Origin: Flagellimonas pacifica
GTDB taxonomy: Bacteria > Bacteroidota > Bacteroidia > Flavobacteriales > Flavobacteriaceae
DNA length: 64,000 nt
Assembly (NCBI RefSeq): GCF_900215465.1
Contig: NZ_OBEH01000002.1
Location: 308,937-372,936, forward strand
Direction: 5' to 3'
Part shown: one piece after another, positions 1 to 8,699 of the stretch
Numbering within the stretch: the first letter of the stretch is position 1
How the letters are laid out: each line of letters begins with the position of its first letter
The notes under the pieces: generated by a model
Databases searched by the model: none
Told to the model about the DNA's origin: nothing
Seen by the model: the letters and a program-made list of their open reading frames with translations, nothing else
Program-made: the position numbers and the translations under genes

Positions 1-355
1 TATTTGCCAGGGATGCCGCGGGCAATGTTTCCTTGGTGAGCAACACGGAAAACGTTAACACGCAGGCCGGAGGGGACACGGAGTCCCCCAATGCGGTATC
101 TGACCTTTCGAGCAGCAATACGACCTCTACGAGCACTGATTTGAGCTGGAGCGATCCAGGTGACAATGTTGGGGTCACGGACTATGAGGTCTTCCAGGAC
201 GGAGGCAGTCTTGGTCTTACCGGGGGGGCGACGACCTTCAACGTGACGGGTCTGACGGCCTCTACGGGATATGCCTTCACGGTATTTGCCAGGGATGCCG
301 CGGGCAATGTTTCCTTGGTGAGCAACACGGAAAACGTTAACACGCAGGCCGGAGG
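1..355 (+). repeat. Direct repeat of an FN3-encoding unit (73-bp identical copies, period 282 bp)
   Basis: Bases 1-73 are identical to bases 283-355, with no synonymous differences. The period is 282 bp (94 codons), the length of one FN3 domain. Identity at the DNA level indicates recent duplication or gene conversion of the domain, and more copies probably lie upstream of the window. Confidence 0.9.
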
Positions 356-779
356 TGGTGTTATTGATTACACATCAACTAATTCCAATATGAACACAGT
401 GGATTGGACCGCTAGGGATTTGTTTGCCGATAGAAATGTAGGAATTGGAACGACTAATACACAAGGATATAGATTGGCTGTTGCAGGAAATGTTATTGCT
501 GAAGGAGTTAAAGTTGAACTTCAAGGAAATTGGCCTGATTTTGTTTTTCTAAAAGAATATGATTTAATGGGTCTTGAGCAAGTGCGGCAATTTATTAAAG
601 AAAATGGCCATTTACCCAATATCCCAAGTGCAAAGAATGTTGAAGCTAATGGAATTGATTTGGGAAAAATGGATGCCAAACTCCTACAAAAGATAGAAGA
701 GTTGACATTATATTTGCTCATGCAACAAAAGCAAATAGATAAACTCAACAAAGAACTAGAAGCTTTAAAAGACCAGTAG
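1..779 (+). CDS. Fibronectin type III repeat surface protein, C-terminal part (5' end outside window)
   Basis: The frame is open from the first base (first full codon at 3) to a TAG at 777-779, so only the C-terminus is present. Seen: the end of one FN3-like domain, then a complete FN3-like domain of about 94 residues, then a different C-terminal region of about 130 residues. That region carries NVGIGT, a DFVF segment, GHLPNIPSA and LLQKIEELTLY, and ends in a K/L/E-rich coiled coil. This tail is common at the end of large flavobacterial surface proteins and resembles phage tail-fibre ends without being phage-derived. The FN3 part is visibly richer in G+C than the tail and than the neighbouring genes. 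Inferred role: cell-surface adhesion or structure. No catalytic domain is visible. It is not obviously in an operon with the next gene, 35 bp downstream. Confidence 0.85.
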   Translation, partial: FARDAAGNVSLVSNTENVNTQAGGDTESPNAVSDLSSSNTTSTSTDLSWSDPGDNVGVTDYEVFQDGGSLGLTGGATTFNVTGLTASTGYAFTVFARDAAGNVSLVSNTENVNTQAGGGVIDYTSTNSNMNTVDWTARDLFADRNVGIGTTNTQGYRLAVAGNVIAEGVKVELQGNWPDFVFLKEYDLMGLEQVRQFIKENGHLPNIPSAKNVEANGIDLGKMDAKLLQKIEELTLYLLMQQKQIDKLNKELEALKDQ

Positions 780-814
780 AATTTAACCAATAACGATAAA
801 AGAAATTATACTTG

Positions 815-1858
815 ATGATACCAAAACATCAGAAAGAGGGTTTTCGGGTTTTCTTAAAGGATAAAAGAAAAAAGTCTTACCCAAAGATATTTTTAGAATT
901 TTTGTCGTTATGGAGGGAAAAAGGCGAAATACCCTTGTATTACTTCAAGTATTTGTATAGAAAAGATGTTACTAATGTCAAAGATTTCCTTATTACTAAG
1001 GAGGCTTCTAAAATACAGCGAAGCCGAAATCTGCACAAAGAAGAATACCTGAGTATTATTTCCAACAAATTAATTTTCTCTCTTTTCTGTAAAAAGAATA
1101 ATTTACCGGTACCAGAGCTTATTAGCTACAATTTTGGGTCAAGCTTTTATTATGAAGGAAAATGTTATAAAGTTTCTAATAATAGGGAGTTGACTGCATT
1201 TTTTAAAGAGGTTTTCAATAAAACTGGAAAAGAAAAATTGTTTTTAAAGCCGTTTTCACTGTTTGGAGGTAGGGGGGCTTGTATTATAAGAAAGAACAAA
1301 CTTGAGGAGGACGTCAAGGAAAATGCAAGTAGTATTATTGAGAATGATTGTATCCATGAGGACGTTCTCATACAGCATGATGAAGTTAACAAAATTAATC
1401 CAAGCTGTATTAATACTATAAGATTTGAAACTTATATTGACGATAAGAAAGGAATACATGTATTGGATGCCTTTATGAGGTTTGGAACTGGTGATAATAT
1501 TGTGGATAATGGACACTCGGGAGGTATCTACGTAGGTGTTAATATGCAAGAAGGACGTTTAAAGGATGTTGCTCTTGAGGAAATTCACTTTGGTGGGCGA
1601 GACTATTTTGAACACCCAACTAGCAATTATCCGTTTAAAGGTTTTTTGATTCCATATTTTAACGAAGCGCGAAACCTTGTCATTGAAGCAACAGAATTTT
1701 TACCAGATAGGTTTATTGGGTGGGATATTGCTATTACAAATAATGGTCCGGTCATTATTGAAGCTAATGAATACCCAGACCTTTTTATGGGAGATACGTC
1801 ATATGGAGGGTATCTTAAAAATCCATTATTCAAAGAAATGTTGGCAGAGGCGGGTTAA
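815..1858 (+). CDS. ATP-grasp family protein (sugar-transfer-associated type)
   Basis: A protein of 347 residues. The ATG at 815 is preferred over the in-frame TTG at 812. The N-terminus is basic. The central part contains LKPFSLFGGRGA (a glycine-rich ATP-grasp loop). The C-terminal part contains IGWDIAITNNGPVIIEANEYPD, whose Asp, Glu and Asn residues match the metal-binding end of ATP-grasp ligases. Known of the family: ATP-grasp enzymes form amide or ester bonds through an acyl-phosphate, and the sugar-transfer-associated subfamily is found next to polysaccharide genes. Inference: it may attach an amino acid or other acid to an amino sugar or lipid carrier of the nearby polysaccharide. No substrate can be read from the sequence. 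It stands alone on the strand between two surface-protein genes. Confidence 0.75.
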   Translation: MIPKHQKEGFRVFLKDKRKKSYPKIFLEFLSLWREKGEIPLYYFKYLYRKDVTNVKDFLITKEASKIQRSRNLHKEEYLSIISNKLIFSLFCKKNNLPVPELISYNFGSSFYYEGKCYKVSNNRELTAFFKEVFNKTGKEKLFLKPFSLFGGRGACIIRKNKLEEDVKENASSIIENDCIHEDVLIQHDEVNKINPSCINTIRFETYIDDKKGIHVLDAFMRFGTGDNIVDNGHSGGIYVGVNMQEGRLKDVALEEIHFGGRDYFEHPTSNYPFKGFLIPYFNEARNLVIEATEFLPDRFIGWDIAITNNGPVIIEANEYPDLFMGDTSYGGYLKNPLFKEMLAEAG

Positions 1859-1921
1859 CTATTTAATTGAGCAGTGCTAATTGTAAAATAATAAATGAGA
1901 TTAGGATCAAAAAATATAATA

Positions 1922-3298
1922 ATGAAGTTCTTCACCAAAAATAGTTTTGTTTTTGCATATTTTCTTTTTGGGTTTTTATATACGACATATTCCCAAAGTA
2001 TTCGTAAAGGGTTTGATGAAATGACAGATTATGAAATATCTGAGCTTGTTGATGCTTTTTATGAATTGAGAAATGGCCCGGATTTGTTTAACGATATTGC
2101 TACCTTTCATGGAGACGTTTTTAATTTCGACAATACCGTGGATCCTACTCGACTGGATTTGCACTTTAATCTTCCCGATGAACCGGAGAGGGAGATTTTC
2201 TTACCATGGCATAGAAGAATAGCATTTGAGTTGGAACAGGCGGTTCAGGATATCAATCCAGAAATTAGTTTGGGGTTATGGAATTCTACTCTGTTCCAAT
2301 CTACGACGGATGCACTGTGGGATGAAAGTTTTTTAGGAAGTTTTGATGCCAATTGGACATTAGGAAGGAATTTGGGAGCTGACCCCCGACTACCAACACC
2401 TCTTGAGCTGAGTAATTTGTTGGCAGAAACAGACTTTTTTGAGTTTTCCAATACCTTAGAAAGACTTAATGTGCATAGGGGAGGTCACGTTTGGACAGGA
2501 GGCGCTATGCCTACTCCATTGTCTCCACGAGACCCCGTATTCTTTTTTCACCATGCTTTTGTAGATTGGGTATGGCAACAGTGGGAAGAAATACATAATG
2601 GTTCCTCTTTTATTCCGACATCCATGGTTCGTTATGATGGTACTTATGTGTTTGACGGAGAAACACTTCCCTCAGTAGATCCAAATGATATTACTGACAC
2701 CAGAGTTTACGGCGTTTTTTATGCGGAAAATGGGTTGGCATTACTTGATAACTATATTGTTAGCAACACATATAATCCGGAGGAAATTTTTTACTACCAA
2801 TTCAATATACAAGCAGGAAACAATTTTTTGGCTCCAGCTGGGACTAGTAGTAGATTTGAATCGGTAAATGAAATAAACTTGACACCTGGGTTTGAAGCTG
2901 TTCCAGGATCCTCCTTTGAAGCTCTAATAGATACCCAAAATGGAGGAACGAATAAGTCTGGTACAACAAGGTTGGTGAAACCTTATCCATATTCTGAAAA
3001 GTTATTTGAGCCCATTGTTTGGGAAGATACGGACTCTTTACTTGACGATAAACCTGTGATAATAACTGCTCACCCTAACCCATTTACGGAAAAGATTACC
3101 ATTAACTTAAGTAAGCGCACTGATTGTGTTATTGAGGTGTTTAATATGATGGGAATGAAAATACGGGAAGAAGCGTTCCAAAACACAGATACTTTGGTCA
3201 TTAAAAACCTTTATGGACTATCTTCTGGATTTTACGTAATTCGGGTAATTGATGGAGACGGCGAAATTCTGGTAGCTAAGAGGGTGATAAAACTATAA
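1922..3298 (+). CDS. Secreted tyrosinase-family copper protein with type IX secretion sorting tail
   Basis: A protein of 458 residues. An in-frame ATG at 1895 exists, but the ATG at 1922 gives a clean signal peptide (MKFFTKNS, hydrophobic stretch, then YSQS). Type-3 copper motifs: FLPWHRR (His97) for CuA; HRGGH (His185, His189) and DPVFFFHHAFVDW (His210/His211) for CuB. His63 (FHGD) may be the first CuA ligand. The middle CuA histidine, usually nine residues before WHR, is proline here; His81 is the nearest alternative. The last 80 residues contain HPNPF, a beta-sandwich pattern and LSSGFYVIRV, ending in KRVIKL, which is a typical T9SS type A sorting domain. The expected activity is oxidation of phenols to quinones outside the cell. 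It converges on a copper-type HMA/TonB pair across a strong hairpin. Confidence 0.88.
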   Translation: MKFFTKNSFVFAYFLFGFLYTTYSQSIRKGFDEMTDYEISELVDAFYELRNGPDLFNDIATFHGDVFNFDNTVDPTRLDLHFNLPDEPEREIFLPWHRRIAFELEQAVQDINPEISLGLWNSTLFQSTTDALWDESFLGSFDANWTLGRNLGADPRLPTPLELSNLLAETDFFEFSNTLERLNVHRGGHVWTGGAMPTPLSPRDPVFFFHHAFVDWVWQQWEEIHNGSSFIPTSMVRYDGTYVFDGETLPSVDPNDITDTRVYGVFYAENGLALLDNYIVSNTYNPEEIFYYQFNIQAGNNFLAPAGTSSRFESVNEINLTPGFEAVPGSSFEALIDTQNGGTNKSGTTRLVKPYPYSEKLFEPIVWEDTDSLLDDKPVIITAHPNPFTEKITINLSKRTDCVIEVFNMMGMKIREEAFQNTDTLVIKNLYGLSSGFYVIRVIDGDGEILVAKRVIKL

Positions 3299-3300
3299 AA

Positions 3301-3338
3301 TTCAAAGCCCATTGTTCTTTGGAACAATGGGCTTTGAA
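3301..3338. terminator. Bidirectional terminator hairpin between convergent genes
   Basis: A perfect 17-bp inverted repeat: arms 3301-3317 and 3322-3338, with a 4-base TTTG loop. It lies 2 bp after the tyrosinase stop and 20 bp before the stop of the reverse-strand HMA gene. Flanking A/T runs would give U-rich tails in both directions, so it can end transcription of both convergent units. Confidence 0.85.
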
Positions 3339-3358
3339 TAAATATATTTTACTTATCG

Positions 3359-3721
3359 TTAATGTTTTCCATGATTCATATGGATACTTTCAGGATTTCG
3401 ATATTGACAACACGCTGGTAAATTATCGTATACATCCAATGGAGCTGTATACCCTTCAATATCATGACCAATTCCTGCTATTTTTTTCTTAACCATATCT
3501 ATAGAGCATTTACGCTCATCGATAATAGCCTTAAATTCTTTTGTATCCACATTCCATAAGGCAAATTTTACGCCTGCAATTTTTATTGCAGTTTTTTCAA
3601 TACGGCTTTTGCACATACCACAGTTGCCCTTCACCTCAAAAGTGACGGTTTTATTTTTATCCTGAGCATGGCTTAAGCTAGCTCCCAGTATTAGAAAAAA
3701 GACTAAGATTGATTTTCTCAT
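3359..3721 (-). CDS. Secreted heavy-metal-associated (HMA) domain protein
   Basis: A protein of 120 residues with a signal peptide (cleavage near SHAQ, residues 17-20). The HMA metal site is GNCGMC (Cys34, Cys37). The ferredoxin-like HMA fold follows to about residue 92, and the C-terminal tail has a Cys-Cys pair (104-105) and three His in the last seven residues. HMA domains bind Cu(I) or similar soft metals. A signal peptide in place of a P-type ATPase context makes a periplasmic metal carrier likely. It lies 3 bp downstream of the TonB receptor gene on the same strand, an arrangement common in Flavobacteriia, and probably forms an operon with it. Copper is the likeliest metal given the tyrosinase next door, but that is inference. 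Confidence 0.85.
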   Translation of the reverse strand: MRKSILVFFLILGASLSHAQDKNKTVTFEVKGNCGMCKSRIEKTAIKIAGVKFALWNVDTKEFKAIIDERKCSIDMVKKKIAGIGHDIEGYTAPLDVYDNLPACCQYRNPESIHMNHGKH

Positions 3722-3724
3722 ATT

Positions 3725-5962
3725 TTAAATTTTATATCTGAATCCTGCATAATAGGTTCCTGTCAAAACAGGAGCATATAATATGGTACTGTCAAAATAT
3801 GGGCCAAAAGGATTGTTCCCTGATAAAATGGGCATATTTTGAGTAAAGTTATTGATATTCTCGCCACCTACGTAAAACTCAAATTTGTTTGAGAACACCT
3901 TGGTGACCTGTGCATTGATCAACATGTACGAAGGAGAGTAGGGTGGAAGTTGAAATTCCACTGGATTACTTTCGGTATTGGGAAGACGCTGTTTGCCCAG
4001 CCAATTAGAGGTAAAATCAAAACGCCATTGTTGCTCCCCTCTTTGTAGTGTCTCGTAGTTAAGATTCACAAAGAAACGTGATAATGGTTGTAATGGTTTT
4101 TCCAAAGCTCCACTGTTATAATCAGTAACCACATCAAAATGTTTATAGGTTGCCCTAATGTGAAAATCTTGAAGCATTTCATAGTTTACATCTATTTGTA
4201 GACTATTGGAGTAACTATCACCTTCAAGATTGTAAAAAGATATCTCCCTTGGATTTTCCCAATCAACCACTACTTGATCTACAAAATCGGTTCTGTAAAA
4301 ATCTATTGAGAAGTCAAGAACTCTATTCAAAATGTATAGTTTTTGCATAAAGCTGATTCCATAGTTCCAGGCTTTTTCTGGTTTCAATCCATAATAGTTG
4401 CCATCGTTGGGATTAATGATTATTTGTCTTGAAGATGCAAATAGTTGTTGGTTTTCGGCAAAAATATTTGCACCACGTTTTCCTCTTCCAAATGATGCCC
4501 GTAGGCTAGCTTTATCCCATAGTGAATACCTTAAATGAAATCTTGGAGTAAAAAAATTGCCAAGGTTATTATGCATATCCGCTCTTAATCCGGCCACAAA
4601 GCTTAAACCTTCCAAATTATCATACGTATATTCAAAAAATGCGCCTATTGAATTATCATCTCTATTATAGTTGGTGGAATTAACGGTTTCGTCAAAACTG
4701 TCATAGGTAAGGCTTATACCTGTTTTAAATTTGTGCTGTGTACTACCAATGATACTGTTGAATATGAAGTTGGAGTAAAACGAGTTATGGTTAATATCAT
4801 AGATGTTTAATCCATAAAAAGCATCTTGGGAATGATTGCTATATGCCGTCTGAAAACCAAAACTCTGATATGGTAATTCTGGAAATACATAACCTAATTT
4901 TGAAGAAAGGTCTAGTCGAGATGTTTTTACCTCACTACCCCAATTATTGTTGGTAAGCTTGTCTGTATCAATATTAAAATCTAATTGACCAATTTCTTTG
5001 CTATCATTTAAATATTGTATTGTGGCATAGCTGACCCATCCATTTTCAGGATTAAGGTACTGCCATCTATTCATAAAGTTGATTTGCTTGGCCAAAGGTG
5101 TATCCTGAAAAGAATCACCATTGTTTTCAATGTTTCCATTTCTTAAGTTGGCATGTATATAAAGTCCTGTAGCTAGATTGTCCGTCAGGTTATGGTTTAG
5201 GCGTGAATTGAATTCGTAGCGTTCAAAATTATTAGCATATAAGTTTAGAAAGAATCGTTTATCTATAATTGGTTTAACCAACTCACTGTTTATGTGCCCT
5301 GAGATGCTTTCAAAACCATTAAGAACGCTCCCGGCTCCTTTGGTAATTTGTATGCCCTCAATCCACGAACCTGGTATAAAAGAAAGGCCAAATATTTGCG
5401 AGGCACCTCTGATTGCTGGCATATTCTCTTGAGTAAACAACAAATAAGGACTATTAAGACCTAACATTTGTATCTGCTTGGCCCCTAAAACAGCATCGGA
5501 AATATTCACATCAACAGCAGGGTTGGTCTCAAAACTTTCTGATAGGTTACAACATGCAGCTTTCAGCATTTCTCTGCTATCAACCGAGACCACATTTTGT
5601 ACTTTAAACAATGATTTTTGTAAAGGTGCAACTTGCTTTTCAACAACAACTTCATCTAAAACTACAGTAGGATATAAAATAATATTACCCAAGTCTGGTC
5701 TGTTTACCAGAATTGTATCTGATCTATACCCAACAGAACTTATTATTAGTTTTTTTAGGTCTCCTCGGTAAGGGATTTTAAAATTTCCCGAAGAATCAGT
5801 AGTTGTGCCGACCACACTGGACAACCAATACACATTAGCGTCTGGCAGTGCAATATTTTCCTTACCATCTCTGTATTCCATTACTTTTCCTTTAACTTGG
5901 AACTGAGAAAAACAATTATTTGCTATTATGAATAAGAGAAGGAGAAAGAAAGAAAATCTCAT
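3725..5962 (-). CDS. TonB-dependent outer-membrane receptor, probable metal (copper) uptake
   Basis: A protein of 745 residues with a signal peptide (first 19 residues, FSQ). An N-terminal carboxypeptidase-regulatory-like beta-sandwich (about 20-110) is followed by a plug domain containing AACCNLSESFETNPAVDV and a beta-barrel rich in aromatic strands. It ends with YYAGFRYKI, whose terminal aromatic/hydrophobic pattern fits BAM recognition. The Cys-Cys pair in the plug is typical of the receptor group found next to HMA proteins. Function inferred: TonB-driven import of a metal or metal complex across the outer membrane, handed to the HMA protein encoded 3 bp downstream. No promoter motif stands out in the 167 bp upstream. 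Confidence 0.88.
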   Translation of the reverse strand: MRFSFFLLLLFIIANNCFSQFQVKGKVMEYRDGKENIALPDANVYWLSSVVGTTTDSSGNFKIPYRGDLKKLIISSVGYRSDTILVNRPDLGNIILYPTVVLDEVVVEKQVAPLQKSLFKVQNVVSVDSREMLKAACCNLSESFETNPAVDVNISDAVLGAKQIQMLGLNSPYLLFTQENMPAIRGASQIFGLSFIPGSWIEGIQITKGAGSVLNGFESISGHINSELVKPIIDKRFFLNLYANNFERYEFNSRLNHNLTDNLATGLYIHANLRNGNIENNGDSFQDTPLAKQINFMNRWQYLNPENGWVSYATIQYLNDSKEIGQLDFNIDTDKLTNNNWGSEVKTSRLDLSSKLGYVFPELPYQSFGFQTAYSNHSQDAFYGLNIYDINHNSFYSNFIFNSIIGSTQHKFKTGISLTYDSFDETVNSTNYNRDDNSIGAFFEYTYDNLEGLSFVAGLRADMHNNLGNFFTPRFHLRYSLWDKASLRASFGRGKRGANIFAENQQLFASSRQIIINPNDGNYYGLKPEKAWNYGISFMQKLYILNRVLDFSIDFYRTDFVDQVVVDWENPREISFYNLEGDSYSNSLQIDVNYEMLQDFHIRATYKHFDVVTDYNSGALEKPLQPLSRFFVNLNYETLQRGEQQWRFDFTSNWLGKQRLPNTESNPVEFQLPPYSPSYMLINAQVTKVFSNKFEFYVGGENINNFTQNMPILSGNNPFGPYFDSTILYAPVLTGTYYAGFRYKI

Positions 5963-6129
5963 CTTGAAAAACGCACTTAATTTTTTTTAAAACTAGCTTT
6001 TTTATACCTGATATCAGGTTTGTAACATCAACTTTAACAGTAGAATGTAGTTCATAGAGTTTTTTGGTTTTTAACAGATTTAAAATTTGGCTAAGTCACT
6101 TTAGTGGTAATTTTATTTTGAATTTATAG

Positions 6130-6528
6130 ATGAATGTATTTGTTAAACGAAACATTGTATTGAAGAGTTTTCAGTTCTTGCTTTTTTTGTTCTTTTTCCA
6201 AAATGTATTTTGGAATTGTGGTACGGCTGCACATCAGAAAGAGATGAAGACTAAACGTATAAGGGTAATCAACAATAGTGAACACAGCCTTAGCCGAGTT
6301 TCTCTGTTTTCTATGAATTTTGAAGATTTAAACCCGAAGGATACCTCACAATACAAAGAATTTGATTATGACCCTCTTAAAGACGATGCTTTGATTTATT
6401 GTGTAGTCAATAAAAAGAATATGGGTAGATACTTGGAGATTCCTAATAAAGAAGTTTTATGGATGACCTATGTAATTGATAGTTTAAAAAATGATATTGT
6501 TTATGTTAGCTCTAAGATTGACAAATAG
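6130..6528 (+). CDS. Hypothetical exported or membrane-anchored protein
   Basis: A protein of 132 residues that I do not recognise. Seen: a basic N-terminus, a very aromatic hydrophobic segment (about 12-28) ending in FWNCG, then a hydrophilic, lysine-rich domain with alternating beta-like segments. The segment could be a signal peptide or lipoprotein signal, but FWNC is a poor lipobox. No catalytic motif is visible. It is 50 bp upstream of the CapK-like gene on the same strand, so it may be cotranscribed with it. Confidence 0.6.
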   Translation: MNVFVKRNIVLKSFQFLLFLFFFQNVFWNCGTAAHQKEMKTKRIRVINNSEHSLSRVSLFSMNFEDLNPKDTSQYKEFDYDPLKDDALIYCVVNKKNMGRYLEIPNKEVLWMTYVIDSLKNDIVYVSSKIDK

Positions 6529-6578
6529 ATTTCATTAGTTATTTAACCAACAAACCTCCCCCACCAAAAAAAACAAAC

Positions 6579-7952
6579 ATGTTAAAAGTATTGGAAAAAA
6601 CCCGAAAGATCGTGTTTTGGAGTATAGATGCTCTAAAAGGAGGGGGTGTCAGGAAACATTACAAGGAGTTAAGATTAATTCAAAACAATCCCAACTCCAA
6701 TAAAAGTAGGGAAATCACTAAGGAAAATCTTGCCCGACTTTTGAAACATGCGGTAAAAACAGTTCCACACTATTTCGATATTTCTGAAACTAACCCAAGT
6801 TTGGATATGTTTCCAATAATTAATAAACAAAAGGTTAGAGAGAATTTTCAGCAATTTAGTAGCCAAGAATATGTTGACAAGCATACCCATGAGGTGACTA
6901 CCAGTGGATCTACCGGAAAACCCTTTAAGATTCTTCATGATAAAAGCAAAAGACATAGAAATACCGCGGATACTATCTTTTTTGCGGAACGCGCAGGCTT
7001 TGAATTAGGGTCCAGAATTTATTATTTAAGATTATGGGACAAGCAATATAAAAAGAACAAGTATCTATCTGCAATTCAGAATATTTCGATGCATTCCGTA
7101 GATGATTTAAGTGATGAAAATATTGCTGAATTAGTAGCAAAGTTGGAAAATGATGGCTCCAATAAAAATTTACTGGCATATACTTCCGCATTGAATACAA
7201 TATGTAATTATCTGGATAAGAATAAAGGAAAACCTTTAAAGTGTGAAATTAACTCTGCGATAGCTATCGCAGAAGCTATGGGAGAAGAGATAAAGCTAAA
7301 GGTTAGGAAATATTTTGGAGTAGAACTGTTATCTAGGTATTCCAACAGCGAAAATGGGATACTTGCTCAACAAAGACCCCAAAATGAAACTGGGAGTTTT
7401 GAAATAAATTGGGCTAGTTATTATGTAGAGATACTCGACCTGAATGAGGACAAGCCGGCAAATCTGGGAGAGCCGGGACGTATTGTTGTCACGGATCTTT
7501 TTAATTATTCAATGCCTCTAATAAGATATGATACAGGCGATGTAGGTATTGTGGAAAATGATGAAATTCATAAAACACATGTTTTCTCCAAAATTGAAGG
7601 GAGAAAAATGGATATGTTCACCAATACTAAAGGAGAATTTGTTTCATCACATATTATTCACCATATCCTTCAATTTAAAGGAATAGAACAGTTTCAGTTT
7701 GTGGAAGAGGAAAATAATGAATACTTGATAAAACTCATGGTTTCACCCGAATATGACCGAAATGATGAAAGTAAACTTAGAGAAAGATATCTTGGTTATT
7801 TTGGGAAAGAGGCCAAAATTAAAGTGAAATATGTCCAAGATATTCCTTTGCTGCCTTCGGGAAAACGAAAACTTGTTATCAATAATGCTGTTAAAAAACA
7901 AAAACAGCCGGTGGATAAAACGGCTAAAGAAAGTATTGATTTTGTTCACTAA
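6579..7952 (+). CDS. CapK/phenylacetate-CoA-ligase-like adenylate-forming enzyme
   Basis: A protein of 457 residues, the usual size for the phenylacetate-CoA ligase-like family found in polysaccharide loci (CapK type). The adenylate-forming P-loop TTSGSTGKPFKI is near residues 107-118. RYDTGDVG gives the ADP/ATP-binding Asp, and the C-terminal LLPSGKRKLV contains the expected catalytic lysine. Known of the family: acids are activated as acyl-adenylates and then transferred to CoA or another acceptor. In capsule clusters the true substrate is generally unknown. It converges on the sugar transferase gene with 13 bp between stops. Inference: it activates a carboxylic acid for decoration of the exopolysaccharide, possibly of the 4-amino sugar made by the PglE/PglF-type genes at 32-35 kb. 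Confidence 0.75.
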   Translation: MLKVLEKTRKIVFWSIDALKGGGVRKHYKELRLIQNNPNSNKSREITKENLARLLKHAVKTVPHYFDISETNPSLDMFPIINKQKVRENFQQFSSQEYVDKHTHEVTTSGSTGKPFKILHDKSKRHRNTADTIFFAERAGFELGSRIYYLRLWDKQYKKNKYLSAIQNISMHSVDDLSDENIAELVAKLENDGSNKNLLAYTSALNTICNYLDKNKGKPLKCEINSAIAIAEAMGEEIKLKVRKYFGVELLSRYSNSENGILAQQRPQNETGSFEINWASYYVEILDLNEDKPANLGEPGRIVVTDLFNYSMPLIRYDTGDVGIVENDEIHKTHVFSKIEGRKMDMFTNTKGEFVSSHIIHHILQFKGIEQFQFVEEENNEYLIKLMVSPEYDRNDESKLRERYLGYFGKEAKIKVKYVQDIPLLPSGKRKLVINNAVKKQKQPVDKTAKESIDFVH

Positions 7953-7965
7953 TTAAAATCATTAG

Positions 7966-8607
7966 CTACAAATCTGTTGTTTTCTTAGAGGTTTTATTTT
8001 TTCTTTCTTCGTCAAAATCTATCATACCCGATTCAGAATCCAGGGCCACATCATTGTTTGATAAAACTTTTAAGACAGTCTTAAATAAAATTTGGATATC
8101 TAATCCAAAAGAAAGATTGTTCACGTACTCTATATCTTTTTGGAGGCGTTTATCCCAATCAAGTAAATTCCTTCCGGAGATTTGTGCTAGGCCTGTCACA
8201 CCTGGCCTAACCGTATGCCTTATCTGTTCTTCCTTGGTGTAATACGGCAGGTATCTTACTCTCAATGGTCTAGGTCCTATCAAGCTCATATCCCCTTTTA
8301 TAATGCTTAACAGTTGGGGGATTTCATCCAAAGAGCTTTTTCTTAGAAAAGTCCCAAACTTTGTAACTCTTAACTCATCAGGCAAGAGCTTTCCATTTTC
8401 ATCTCTCTTATCTGTCATGGATTTGAACTTGAGTATATTGAAAACTTTTTCATTTTTACCAGGTCTCGGTTGTAGAAAGAAAGGCTTTCCGTTGTTAACA
8501 AACAAAAGGATTATCCATATTGTGATAAACACTGGGAGAAGAATAACAAATCCTACAACAGAAAGAACTAGGTCGAATATTCTCTTAAAAAAAGAACTGT
8601 AAATCAT
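7966..8607 (-). CDS. Initiating sugar-phosphate transferase (polyprenyl-P, PglC/WcaJ-type)
   Basis: A protein of 213 residues, matching the short PglC-like form without the multi-spanning N-terminal domain of WcaJ. One hydrophobic re-entrant helix (about 10-35) is followed by the conserved catalytic region: KSLDEIPQL (with the DE pair), GDMSLIGPRPL, HTVRPGVTGLAQISGR. The family transfers a sugar-1-phosphate from a UDP-sugar to undecaprenyl phosphate at the inner membrane, the first committed step of repeat-unit assembly. The PglE/PglF-type genes at 32-35 kb suggest a 4-amino-4,6-dideoxy-HexNAc as initiating sugar. It is encoded opposite to the main locus. Confidence 0.9.
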   Translation of the reverse strand: MIYSSFFKRIFDLVLSVVGFVILLPVFITIWIILLFVNNGKPFFLQPRPGKNEKVFNILKFKSMTDKRDENGKLLPDELRVTKFGTFLRKSSLDEIPQLLSIIKGDMSLIGPRPLRVRYLPYYTKEEQIRHTVRPGVTGLAQISGRNLLDWDKRLQKDIEYVNNLSFGLDIQILFKTVLKVLSNNDVALDSESGMIDFDEERKNKTSKKTTDL

Positions 8608-8699
8608 TTCTTTTAAAGATGCTTTTAGTTGTTAATATGAATTTGGCTAAAAAAACGTGTAAAATCAATATAAGTTGTTAAGTAGTGTTAAAATATACG

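Noticed and set aside
400..779. Phage tail-fibre-like C-terminus of the FN3 protein as evidence of a prophage
   Set aside because: No other phage gene is nearby, and this tail is common on flavobacterial surface proteins.
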